Assembly: GCA_947447175.1 (NCBI GenBank)
Contig: CANFIM010000006.1
Location: 1 to 49,930, forward strand
Direction of reading: 5' to 3'
Source of the DNA: Acidimicrobiaceae bacterium
GTDB taxonomy: Bacteria > Actinomycetota > Acidimicrobiia > Acidimicrobiales > Ilumatobacteraceae
Length of the DNA: 49,930 nucleotides
Part shown: positions 42,676 through 49,662 of the stretch, one piece after another
How the letters are laid out: the number at the start of each line of letters is the position of its first letter
Numbering within the stretch: position 1 is the stretch's first letter
Program-made: the position numbers and the translations under genes
Notes under the pieces: model-generated
What the model was told of the DNA's origin: nothing
Seen by the model: the letters and a program-made list of their open reading frames with translations, nothing else
Database searches by the model: none

Positions 42676-43136
42676 GGCGTGCCCACCACCGAAGCTTTCA
42701 GGCGGCCAAATTCATCAAGAGGCGATTCAGTTTCGCTCACCACATCTGCGTCAACCTTGCCCACTGTTGCTGCTACTTCAGCAGCGATAGACGCTGGAAT
42801 GTTCACAATGGTTGTTGTACGACCAGGCATGAGACCCATCTGACGTGACGCTTCCATGAGGTGTTCAGGCGACTGAAGTGAAGCGCGTTCTGCACGCAAC
42901 TGGTCAAAGTGTTGACGCGCACGCGAGATGTCATAGTTCAGCTTGTCGAGGCGCATCTGTTGTTGAGCCATATGCATTTGCAAAGTCGCAACAAAGAACA
43001 GAGCCACGAACACCGAGAACGCAACAAGCGCTGTTTTCACATAGCGACGCTCGGTTTGTGGCACCACCGTGAGCGGAGCACGGACCTGCCCACGTTCGCG
43101 CGGCGCAAGAGCTGGTAAACGGAATGCGACAGCCAT
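42672..43136 (-). CDS. ftsL: FtsL-like division protein
   Basis: This 154-residue bitopic protein has a 33-residue cytoplasmic start, one membrane segment (34-54), then a coiled coil (about 57-90, QQQMRLDKLNYDISRARQHF) and an extracellular tail. That layout, together with its place between rsmH and ftsI, identifies FtsL, a scaffold that activates FtsWI; sequence is poorly conserved in the family. The proximal GLMPG block is also usual. It starts 2 bp after the rsmH stop and overlaps ftsI by 4 bp. Confidence 0.82.
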   Translation of the reverse strand: MAVAFRLPALAPRERGQVRAPLTVVPQTERRYVKTALVAFSVFVALFFVATLQMHMAQQQMRLDKLNYDISRARQHFDQLRAERASLQSPEHLMEASRQMGLMPGRTTTIVNIPASIAAEVAATVGKVDADVVSETESPLDEFGRLKASVVGTP

Positions 43137-43138
43137 GA

Positions 43139-44089
43139 CTAGATGGCCTCCGTACGGGGCAACTTTTCAACAACACGTAGACGCGCCGATGAAGCGCGAG
43201 GGTTACGCGCAAGTTCTTCTTTTCCGGCTTCACGAGAAACGCGAACCCGCGACACTGTGCGCTGAGCACCGCACGCACAGGGCAGGCCCACAGGGCATGT
43301 GCAGTCCCCAGTTTCTGCCGATCGCATTACTGACTTCACAATGCGGTCTTCGCCTGAGTGATACGTGAGAACAGCAAGTCGTGCGCCTGGTGCCAACAAG
43401 GAAATGGCATCTCGAATTGCACCAGGCAAAATTGCAAGCTCAGAGTTCACCTCAATACGAATGGCCTGGAATGTGCGCTTAGCGGGGTGTCCACCTCGAC
43501 GGCGAGCAGGGGCAGGAATTGCGCTGCTCACAACTTCCGATAATTCAGAAGTGGTGCGGATAGGTCGCGCGGCAACAATGGCACGAGCGATGCGAACTGC
43601 ATGACGCTCGTCTGCATTTGTGCGCAGCATGTCGATCAACGCTTCAACGTCGTATTCGTTGACCACATTGTGTGCACTGAAATCGCGGGAACGATCCATA
43701 CGCATATCAAGTGGCGCATCGAATCGATAGGAGAATCCGCGTTCAGCAACGTCAAACTGCGGCGAAGAAACACCGAGGTCAAAGAGAACGCCAGCCACTG
43801 ACTGCACGCCCTCTTCAGCCACGATGCGTGACACTTCGTCGAAGCGGGCGCGCCGGAGGGTTGCGCGTCCACCAAGACCAGCATCATCAAGAACACTGCG
43901 AGCCGACGACAATGCAATGTCGTCTTGATCAATTCCCAGAACTTTCATGTCGGCGTGCGCCGAAAGAATTGCCGACGTGTGTCCGGCTCCACCCAAGGTG
44001 CAGTCGATAAAAACGCCTGTATTCATTGCCGAAAAGACACCAAGAATCTCGGCCAACATCACGGGGTCATGGACAAACGATTCACTCAT
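43139..44089 (-). CDS. rsmH: 16S rRNA m4C1402 methyltransferase
   Basis: RsmH methylates N4 of C1402 in 16S rRNA using SAM. The 316 residues start MSESFVHDPVMLAEIL and have FIDCTLGGAGHTSAILSAH for SAM, GVLFDLGVSSPQFD, ERGFSYRFDAPLDMRMD, the GGHPAKRTFQAIRIEVNSEL block and VLTYHSGEDRIVK. ATG 44089 matches the usual family start. The same frame stays open upstream to GTG 44287, which overlaps the mraZ stop by 4 bp; a 66-residue N-terminal extension is therefore possible (see findings). Confidence 0.92.
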   Translation of the reverse strand: MSESFVHDPVMLAEILGVFSAMNTGVFIDCTLGGAGHTSAILSAHADMKVLGIDQDDIALSSARSVLDDAGLGGRATLRRARFDEVSRIVAEEGVQSVAGVLFDLGVSSPQFDVAERGFSYRFDAPLDMRMDRSRDFSAHNVVNEYDVEALIDMLRTNADERHAVRIARAIVAARPIRTTSELSEVVSSAIPAPARRRGGHPAKRTFQAIRIEVNSELAILPGAIRDAISLLAPGARLAVLTYHSGEDRIVKSVMRSAETGDCTCPVGLPCACGAQRTVSRVRVSREAGKEELARNPRASSARLRVVEKLPRTEAI

Positions 44090-44230
44090 CCGATTGCCCC
44101 CAACACACAACACGGAACCCACGGTCCCTGGCAGCCCCTCGAATGGCGATTGCCGTCCGGATGTATCCCCGGTACGCGCGCGATGGCAGCGGGCGGAGTT
44201 GGAGCTAACCACCGTGCCATTCGGGAGACT

Positions 44231-44253
44231 GCCAGAGACCGTCGGACTCTGGC
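44231..44253. other. Hairpin in the mraZ-rsmH interval
   Basis: GCCAGAG-9-CTCTGGC forms a 7-bp hairpin 31 bp downstream of the mraZ stop. The 194-bp interval is the largest gap in the cluster; no U-tract follows, so attenuation or a processing site is more likely than simple termination. Confidence 0.4.
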
Positions 44254-44283
44254 GATATGAAGAAAATGTGGAGCCATTGAGAA

Positions 44284-44700
44284 TCACGCGCCTGCTCCAG
44301 CAATGAGTGCGGTGCCCTCTTCCATGCTGCGCTCGTAGCGCGAGGGCTCCCAGATTTCGACGCGATCGAAAGAACCTGAAACGACAACCTTTTCGCCGAG
44401 AACAACTCCGGCGTAGTCACGCAATGTCTGCTCAAGGTTGATACGACCCTGAGCATCAATGGTGGCCTCATAGCTGCGCGATGAAATTGCACGAGCTTCA
44501 TTACGGCTGATCTCGTTGCGACGGACCTTTTCAAGAAGGTCTTTAGCCATGTCTTCCATGGCCTCTTCGGTCAGTACGTCAATGCAGTTGTCGCGACCGA
44601 TGGTCAAGAAACAACGGGGCTCGAACCGTGGGCGAAATGCAGCAGGCAACGCGAGACGACCCTTTGGGTCGAGCTGTCGCTCGTGCACTCCAACAAACAC
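44284..44700 (-). CDS. mraZ: Transcriptional regulator MraZ
   Basis: MraZ is an AbrB-fold DNA-binding protein that forms rings and controls its own cell-wall cluster. The 138 residues hold the two half-domains, each with the DxxxR signature: LDPKGRLALPAAFR and IDAQGRINLEQTLRDYAG. The start is GTG 44700 with a strong ribosome site AAGGAGG (44715-44709) 8 nt upstream. It is the first gene of the cluster, read from the promoter at 44745-44773, which carries its predicted binding repeats. Confidence 0.96.
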   Translation of the reverse strand: MFVGVHERQLDPKGRLALPAAFRPRFEPRCFLTIGRDNCIDVLTEEAMEDMAKDLLEKVRRNEISRNEARAISSRSYEATIDAQGRINLEQTLRDYAGVVLGEKVVVSGSFDRVEIWEPSRYERSMEEGTALIAGAGA

Positions 44701-44744
44701 AGGTTCCGCCTCCTTGGGAGAGATTCCGCCTCAACCCAGGTGTG

Positions 44745-44796
44745 ACATTATCCCCACTACCCCCCACTGTCAACCACCATGCCCCATTTTTCTCCA
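44745..44796 (-). promoter_or_regulatory. mraZ (dcw cluster) promoter with five MraZ-type repeats
   Basis: On the minus strand TTGACA (44773-44768), 17 nt, TAATGT (44750-44745) form a near-consensus promoter, with transcription starting near 44738. Five TGG repeats begin at 44796, 44786, 44776, 44766 and 44756, exactly 10 bp apart (TGGAG, TGGGG, TGGTT, TGGGG, TGGGG). This matches the known MraZ operator of direct TGGGN repeats with 5-nt spacers and covers the promoter, so self-repression is expected. Confidence 0.82.
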
Positions 44797-44847
44797 CTTG
44801 ACTCCCCCTATCACCCCTCAATCCCCCACTGGCATACTGAATGCTCT

Positions 44848-45336
44848 ATGACTGACCACCTCGCTCTCGATCCGCTGAATCACTGGGAACTGGATCGCGA
44901 AATCGTGCTCATGCGGGTGTTTGGCGCCCCACGAGAGGACGTATTTGCCGCCTGGACATCTGCCGAGGCGTTTGCGCAGTGGTTCGGCCCTGATGGTTTT
45001 GTCACCACTGTTCACCACATGGACACAAGAGTGGGCGGCGAGGCACGATTCGACATGGTGGCTGCCGACGGAACCGTGTTCACCAATCGGTACCACTATT
45101 TCAAAGTGGTACAGAATCAGAACTTGGTGATGGACCACGGATCAGACATTGACAATGACCCCAACAGGTTTCGCGTAACTGTCTCGTTTGACCAGCAAGA
45201 CGACGGCAAGACCATCGTCACCATGCGCCAGTTGCAACCCACCGTGGAAGCTCGCAACGCCGTCGTTGCATTTGGAGCCGTGGAGATGGGTCTTCAGACT
45301 CTGAATAAATTGGCGCGGTACTTGGGCGTGGCCTAA
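44848..45336 (+). CDS. SRPBCC/AHSA1-family protein
   Basis: This 162-residue protein has the START-like fold of the AHSA1 group: REIVLMRVFGAPREDVFAAW, then AQWFGPDGFVTTVHHMDTRV, GGEARFDMVAADGTVFTNRY and the C-terminal helix MGLQTLNKLARYLGVA. These proteins bind hydrophobic ligands or act as Hsp90 cochaperone-like factors; the role here is unknown. ATG 44848 is chosen because the frame before it is in the mraZ promoter. It is divergent to mraZ and its stop overlaps that of the lipoate ligase-like gene by 4 bp. Confidence 0.85.
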   Translation: MTDHLALDPLNHWELDREIVLMRVFGAPREDVFAAWTSAEAFAQWFGPDGFVTTVHHMDTRVGGEARFDMVAADGTVFTNRYHYFKVVQNQNLVMDHGSDIDNDPNRFRVTVSFDQQDDGKTIVTMRQLQPTVEARNAVVAFGAVEMGLQTLNKLARYLGVA

Positions 45337-45995
45337 GCCAGGGTCGCAAGTTCCGCCATCAACGCAGCAATAACTTCATTGGCCGACACGTTGATAGTTG
45401 CCACGCTCATGTCGCTTGTTCGCTGACGCACGTCTGCATCAACGAGGGCCGGAACCCAAAGTTGCGGATTCCACTGGCGATACAACACGCACTGCAACCT
45501 GGCACCGTTGCGGCCACGTCGTTGACTAATGCCCACCAGTTTGTGGCCGTCAACAAATACTTCGCCCGGCGATGTGCTGGCAAAACACACGGTGCGGCCA
45601 TCGTGACCACTTTCGAATGCACCCGTGTACACCGAACCATTCACCCAAGGAGATAATGCGCGCACAAATGCTTCGCCAGCCCACAGCATTGATGCACTCA
45701 CGTCGTCTACCCACAGCGGATCATCGCGGCCAATAGTGATGTCAATCCAAATGGAATCAGTGGGATGCACAAACACTGCACCACCACCGCTATGGCGTTT
45801 CGCTACAGAAAGCCCCAATGATTGAGCGATGGATTCGTCTACATCGCTTGCCAATTGAGTGGACCCCAAAATGATGCTGGGAGATTCAACGACACAACTC
45901 CACACACCACGCCCCACGGGCAAGTCGAGTTCATGAAACTCTTGCGCGCTCCCCACCCATTCGTGGCGAGTCCATGAAGTGCCTTCTGCCGACAT
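45333..45995 (-). CDS. Lipoate-protein ligase-like protein (BPL/LPL family)
   Basis: This 220-residue protein has the biotin/lipoate ligase catalytic fold. KRHSGGGAVFVHPTDSIWID matches the lipoate-binding RRxSGGGxVxxxxG loop of LplA, and VDGHKLVGISQRRGRNGARL contains the conserved Lys that contacts lipoyl-adenylate. The small C-terminal LplA domain is missing, as in LplA-like and LipM-type proteins, so ligase, amidotransferase or another acyl carrier role are all possible. AAGGTG lies 6 nt before the ATG. It follows the HNH gene by 19 bp. Confidence 0.82.
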   Translation of the reverse strand: MSAEGTSWTRHEWVGSAQEFHELDLPVGRGVWSCVVESPSIILGSTQLASDVDESIAQSLGLSVAKRHSGGGAVFVHPTDSIWIDITIGRDDPLWVDDVSASMLWAGEAFVRALSPWVNGSVYTGAFESGHDGRTVCFASTSPGEVFVDGHKLVGISQRRGRNGARLQCVLYRQWNPQLWVPALVDADVRQRTSDMSVATINVSANEVIAALMAELATLA

Positions 45996-46014
45996 GGACT
46001 ACACCTTTGCCGAC

Positions 46015-46512
46015 TTAGCTAGCTTCAGCCAAGTACGGCTTCCATTGTTCGGGAACTCGAGGAACCGAATAGGCAATCCAACTCATTTCTCGCGGCATAC
46101 GAGGAACCGTGCTGAGCTTCATTCCGGCTTCTTCTGGTGTGCGATCTCGTTTACGCAAATTGCAACCACGGCATGCTGCAATCACGTTTTCCCACACGTT
46201 GAGCCCACCGCGCGAACGAGGCATGACATGGTCGATGCTGTCGGCGTGGCTACCGCAGTAGCCGCAGCGGTGGTTGTCACGTGCGAATACTGCGCGCCGA
46301 GACATTGCTGTGTGACGGTGATAGGGAACTTTCACCACATAACGCAACCGAATCACAATGGGTGATGCAAGCGACAGTTTTTCTGAATGAATCACTGAAC
46401 CATCTTCAGCGACAACTTCTGCTTTATCGCACAACACCAAACAAATTGCCCGCCGAGCGGACACAACACTGAGCGGTTCGTACGTTGCATTGAGTACGAG
46501 CGCGCTCCGCAT
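46015..46512 (-). CDS. HNH endonuclease-family protein
   Basis: This 165-residue protein has an HNH nuclease domain: CGYCG (Cys83, Cys86), the catalytic DSIDHVMPRSRGG (His95), ENV with Asn109 and CRGC (Cys114, Cys117), the four Cys binding a structural zinc. The N-terminal 70 residues (VLNATYEPLSVVSARRAICL) are typical of a stand-alone HNH family common in actinobacteria and cyanobacteria, whose role is unknown. GGAG lies 8 nt before the ATG. It is not linked to any phage or restriction gene here. Confidence 0.9.
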   Translation of the reverse strand: MRSALVLNATYEPLSVVSARRAICLVLCDKAEVVAEDGSVIHSEKLSLASPIVIRLRYVVKVPYHRHTAMSRRAVFARDNHRCGYCGSHADSIDHVMPRSRGGLNVWENVIAACRGCNLRKRDRTPEEAGMKLSTVPRMPREMSWIAYSVPRVPEQWKPYLAEAS

Positions 46513-46559
46513 GGGTTATCTCCGGGTACTTCCGGGCACGACCAAGCGACTCCGCCGGT

Positions 46560-46835
46560 TCATCGCGCTTGATTCCATTGCTTGCACCATTGGAGATAGT
46601 CCACCACATCTTTGCTGCGGATGCCTGCTTGAGGCGCACCATGACCGCCTCCGTATTGGGTGACGAGACGAAATTCCAAGTAATCAGCTGGCGGGACTGG
46701 CAGGAACGGAGCGCGACGCCACCAACCGTTGGGAGCCAAGCGAGCCACTTGGCGAATTGCCGTGAGCCACAGGGATGGCCGACGCACCACAGCAACCACT
46801 GCAGAGAGACTCACGAAAGCGGGCCGAGCGGACAT
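46560..46835 (-). CDS. Small conserved protein of unknown function
   Basis: This 91-residue protein from ATG 46835 has the string WWRRAPFLPVPPADYLEFRL, then a glycine-rich YGGGHG and an ending DVVDYLQWCKQWNQ. I recall similar short actinobacterial proteins but no function. TACTGT (46847-46842) lies exactly 6 nt before the start, which supports this start over the frame reaching 46859. It is soluble and basic in its middle part. It may be co-transcribed with the HNH gene, 47 bp further on. Confidence 0.72.
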   Translation of the reverse strand: MSARPAFVSLSAVVAVVRRPSLWLTAIRQVARLAPNGWWRRAPFLPVPPADYLEFRLVTQYGGGHGAPQAGIRSKDVVDYLQWCKQWNQAR

Positions 46836-46841
46836 GTGCAC

Positions 46842-46847
46842 ACAGTA
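46842..46847 (-). promoter_or_regulatory. Likely -10 element of the 91-residue protein gene (leaderless)
   Basis: TACTGT on the minus strand ends 6 nt before the ATG at 46835; no ribosome site is visible. Confidence 0.45.
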
Positions 46848-46904
46848 GTGGCAATTCAAACAACTTGTGTTTGAACACTCGTCACTTCGTTGATGGCGAG
46901 GAAA

Positions 46905-47234
46905 TTAATCGCGAGGAAACTTGACGCGTTGGCGCGGCATCTTTTGTGCCAAGTCTTGTACGCCGGCTCGGCCGATGAGGCGAAGCTGGCGTTCAATAGT
47001 GAGGGCGCATCCGAGCATGGCAATGAAAGATGCGAAAGCCAGCAGGTAATGAACCTGCAGAGCAATGACTACGCCAACAAGCGAGACAACCATGCCCACC
47101 AATAGCCACCACACTTTGCGTGCGGAATGTCGGTAGAGGCCCGAAGAAGAAACTGCGCTGGCAAATTTTTCGTCAGACTTCAGTTGATCTTCAATTTCAC
47201 GCAGAATGCGTTGTTCGTCGTCGGAAAGTGCCAC
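46905..47234 (-). CDS. DUF3040 membrane protein
   Basis: This 109-residue protein begins MALSDDEQRILREIEDQL, the DUF3040 signature, followed by two membrane segments (about 41-59 and 62-80) and a basic end. DUF3040 proteins are typical of actinobacteria and often lie near mraZ and dinB; function unknown. The start is GTG 47234 with GACAAT (47246-47241) 6 nt upstream. dinB ends 61 bp upstream of it, in the same direction. Confidence 0.88.
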   Translation of the reverse strand: MALSDDEQRILREIEDQLKSDEKFASAVSSSGLYRHSARKVWWLLVGMVVSLVGVVIALQVHYLLAFASFIAMLGCALTIERQLRLIGRAGVQDLAQKMPRQRVKFPRD

Positions 47235-47295
47235 GAGATGATTGTCTCACTGTTCACGGCTGAACACAATGCGCCACCGAACCTTTTTGTCCTTG

Positions 47296-48558
47296 TTACC
47301 CATCATTTTCAGTATTCGGCCCAAAGGGGCTCTCCCCTGGTCGCCGCGTATTCATGGCGCTTGCGGGGCCAATGACTCCTGCTCCAAATTTGTCGACAAT
47401 GGAATCCACTGCCCGACTAGCAGGCACCCACTGCTCTTCGATGTCTTCAACGGATTCTTCTCCATCATCAAACAATCGAGGAGTTCTCCCCGTTTCCTCA
47501 GACAGTTTTTGAGCATGAACCCCCAAGAGTCGGACACCTTGCGAATAATCCAAAGAAGCCAGAAGTGGTTCAAGGGCCGCCACCATTGACGGACCTGTGG
47601 TGAGCGGCATCGATGGCGATGTTGATCGTGTGACCGATTCGAAACTGGAGAACTTCACCTTGAGCATCAGGGTTCCAGCAGCAACCCCTGAGGCTCGGGT
47701 ACGCCGTGCAACAGCGTCACACAAGCGCACCAACTGAACGCGCAACTCCTCGTGGGTAGTGATATCTGCGGCAAACGTTTCTTCGTGTCCAATTGACTTG
47801 GCGTGCCGTTCAGGCTCAACGTCGCGGTCATCTAATGCACGCGACAACGCATGTAAGTGACGTCCGTGAGATTCACCGACAGCAGCGCAGATAATGGCCA
47901 CATCAAGGGCAGCTACATCACCAACAGTACGAATGCTGAGCGCTTCAAGTTTCGCCAAAGTTGCCGGGCCAACACCCCACAGCGCCTGCACGTTTAACGG
48001 GTGCAGAAACTCAATTTCATGACCGGGCAGCACTTCATACACCTGATATCCAGGCGCCACTCCATCAGCAGATGCACGGGGCTTTGCGTGCTCGCTTGCA
48101 AGTTTCGCTAGGAATTTGTTGGGGGCTATGCCAACACTGCAGGTGAGCGACGTTTCAGCCAACACGCGCTCACGGAGAGCCCACGCAATTTCCTGGGCTG
48201 ACCCGAGAAGACTGCGCGCACCTGTGACATCCATGAATGCCTCGTCAACAGATATCTGCTCCACCAGAGGTGTGAATGTTTCAAAAATCTCATGCAACTG
48301 TCGGGACACTTCGAGATATTTCGACATATCAGGCGGAATAAAGATTGCATCGGGACACATGCGCCGGGCGATGGCAGACGACATTGCCGAATGCACTCCG
48401 TACCGACGGGCTTCGTACGAGGCAGCGGACACAACACCACGTCCTGCTGTTCCGCCCACCACAACGGGAAGCCCACGTAGCTCAGGGCGACGCGCGAGCT
48501 CGACAGACACATAGAACGCGTCCATATCGACATGCAATATTGAACGATGCTCAGCCAC
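47296..48558 (-). CDS. dinB: DNA polymerase IV (Y-family translesion polymerase)
   Basis: DinB copies past damaged bases with low fidelity. The 420 residues hold the Y-family catalytic motifs HVDMDAFYVSVE (9-20) and QISVDEAFMDVTGA, the helix-hairpin-helix segment LWGVGPATLAKLEALSIRTV and a little-finger domain. SIGHEETFAADI marks the start of that domain. The start is GTG 48558. No LexA-type operator is visible in the 49-bp gap to the divergent gene at 48608. TAGCGT lies 8 nt upstream of the start as a weak -10 candidate. Confidence 0.94.
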   Translation of the reverse strand: MAEHRSILHVDMDAFYVSVELARRPELRGLPVVVGGTAGRGVVSAASYEARRYGVHSAMSSAIARRMCPDAIFIPPDMSKYLEVSRQLHEIFETFTPLVEQISVDEAFMDVTGARSLLGSAQEIAWALRERVLAETSLTCSVGIAPNKFLAKLASEHAKPRASADGVAPGYQVYEVLPGHEIEFLHPLNVQALWGVGPATLAKLEALSIRTVGDVAALDVAIICAAVGESHGRHLHALSRALDDRDVEPERHAKSIGHEETFAADITTHEELRVQLVRLCDAVARRTRASGVAAGTLMLKVKFSSFESVTRSTSPSMPLTTGPSMVAALEPLLASLDYSQGVRLLGVHAQKLSEETGRTPRLFDDGEESVEDIEEQWVPASRAVDSIVDKFGAGVIGPASAMNTRRPGESPFGPNTENDG

Positions 48559-48595
48559 TGCTTCGGACGCTATCGCACTGATTCACAGTGGCGCC

Positions 48596-48601
48596 TACGA
48601 T
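48596..48601 (+). promoter_or_regulatory. Likely -10 element of the membrane protein-IMPase-glpK operon (leaderless)
   Basis: TACGAT ends exactly 6 nt before GTG 48608, the same arrangement as at 21763-21775. Confidence 0.5.
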
Positions 48602-48607
48602 GGTGAC

Positions 48608-48871
48608 GTGCCCGATTCTTCACGCTCTCTGTCTGCCCTGCCCTCTCGTACCGCTCGAGCCATGGCATTTGTTGCCATCCTCATCGGAGGTTTCGCCGGA
48701 GCCCTCATTGGATACGCACTCGCAGACATCCAAACCCACGATGCATCAGCCATGGCACATGGCATTGGCATTTTGGTGGGTGCAGTGGCCAGCGCGGGCG
48801 GTACAGCAATTGTTGCTGTACTTGTCTTACGCGCAATCGGTGAGTGGCGAGAGATTTCAGATCGACAATGA
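48608..48871 (+). CDS. Small two-pass membrane protein
   Basis: I do not recognise a family. The 87-residue product from GTG 48608 has a short Ser/Arg-rich start, two membrane segments (about 18-39 and 50-76) rich in Gly and Ala, and a charged end (EWREISDRQ). The hairpin shape resembles AtpI-like small proteins but I see no diagnostic motif. Its stop overlaps the start of the next gene by 4 bp, so it is translated together with the inositol monophosphatase-like enzyme and glycerol kinase. Confidence 0.72.
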   Translation: MPDSSRSLSALPSRTARAMAFVAILIGGFAGALIGYALADIQTHDASAMAHGIGILVGAVASAGGTAIVAVLVLRAIGEWREISDRQ

Positions 48872-49662
48872 GCCTTGCAATTGAGCTTCGCGATATCGCC
48901 ACCCAGTTGGCGCGTCAAGCTGGCGACATGGCGCTGCATGGTCGCAAAACAGGCACGCTGAAACTTGAAACAAAATCATCGCCCGTCGACATGGTGACTC
49001 AATACGACAAAGCAAGTGAAGAGCTCATCACCGCAGGTCTTGCTCAACTGCGCCCACACGATGCAATTGTCGGCGAAGAAGGTGCAAACACCCGTGGCAC
49101 CTCAGGCATCACTTGGCACATCGACCCCATCGACGGCACCACAAATTTTATGTACGACCTTCCTACATGGGCGGTTTCTATCGGCGCTGTTGACGAACAC
49201 GGACCAATCGCTGGCGCGGTGTACGCACCAGCACTCAATGAAATGTTCAGTGCAGCACGCGGGCACGGTGCACATGTCAACCAAACTCTTCTCACAGTGC
49301 GGAGCATTCCTTCTCTTCAACATGCACTAGTGGCCACCGGATTCAGCTACAACGTTGCTGGCCGTGCACCACACACTCAACGTGTTGCACGCATGTTGAT
49401 GACTGTGCGCGATATTCGACGCATGGGTGCTGCCGCAATTGACCTCTGCTTCGTGGCCGCGGGTAGATACGACGCGTATTTCGAAGAAGGCTTGAACTCA
49501 TGGGATCTTGTGGCGGGCCAACTCATTGCCACCGAAGCAGGAGCTGTTGTCACAAATTTCAATGGTGATTCCGTTACCCCAGCACAGGTGCTTGCAACCT
49601 CTCCCGAGTTGCAACAAAACATGATCAACCTGATTCGCGAATGCAGTGTGGAGAAGCCATGA
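48868..49662 (+). CDS. Inositol monophosphatase-family phosphatase
   Basis: This 264-residue metal-dependent phosphatase has the family signatures GEEGANTRG, WHIDPIDGTTNFMYDLP with the metal-binding Asp residues, and WDLVAGQLIATEAGAVV. Substrates in the family include inositol-1-phosphate, histidinol phosphate and fructose bisphosphate. In a cell making phosphatidylinositol and mycothiol, inositol-1-phosphate is an attractive substrate, but the neighbour glpK hints at sugar or glycerol metabolism instead. ATG 48868 is chosen for its 4-bp overlap with the preceding stop; it also overlaps the glpK start by 4 bp. Confidence 0.88.
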   Translation: MSLAIELRDIATQLARQAGDMALHGRKTGTLKLETKSSPVDMVTQYDKASEELITAGLAQLRPHDAIVGEEGANTRGTSGITWHIDPIDGTTNFMYDLPTWAVSIGAVDEHGPIAGAVYAPALNEMFSAARGHGAHVNQTLLTVRSIPSLQHALVATGFSYNVAGRAPHTQRVARMLMTVRDIRRMGAAAIDLCFVAAGRYDAYFEEGLNSWDLVAGQLIATEAGAVVTNFNGDSVTPAQVLATSPELQQNMINLIRECSVEKP

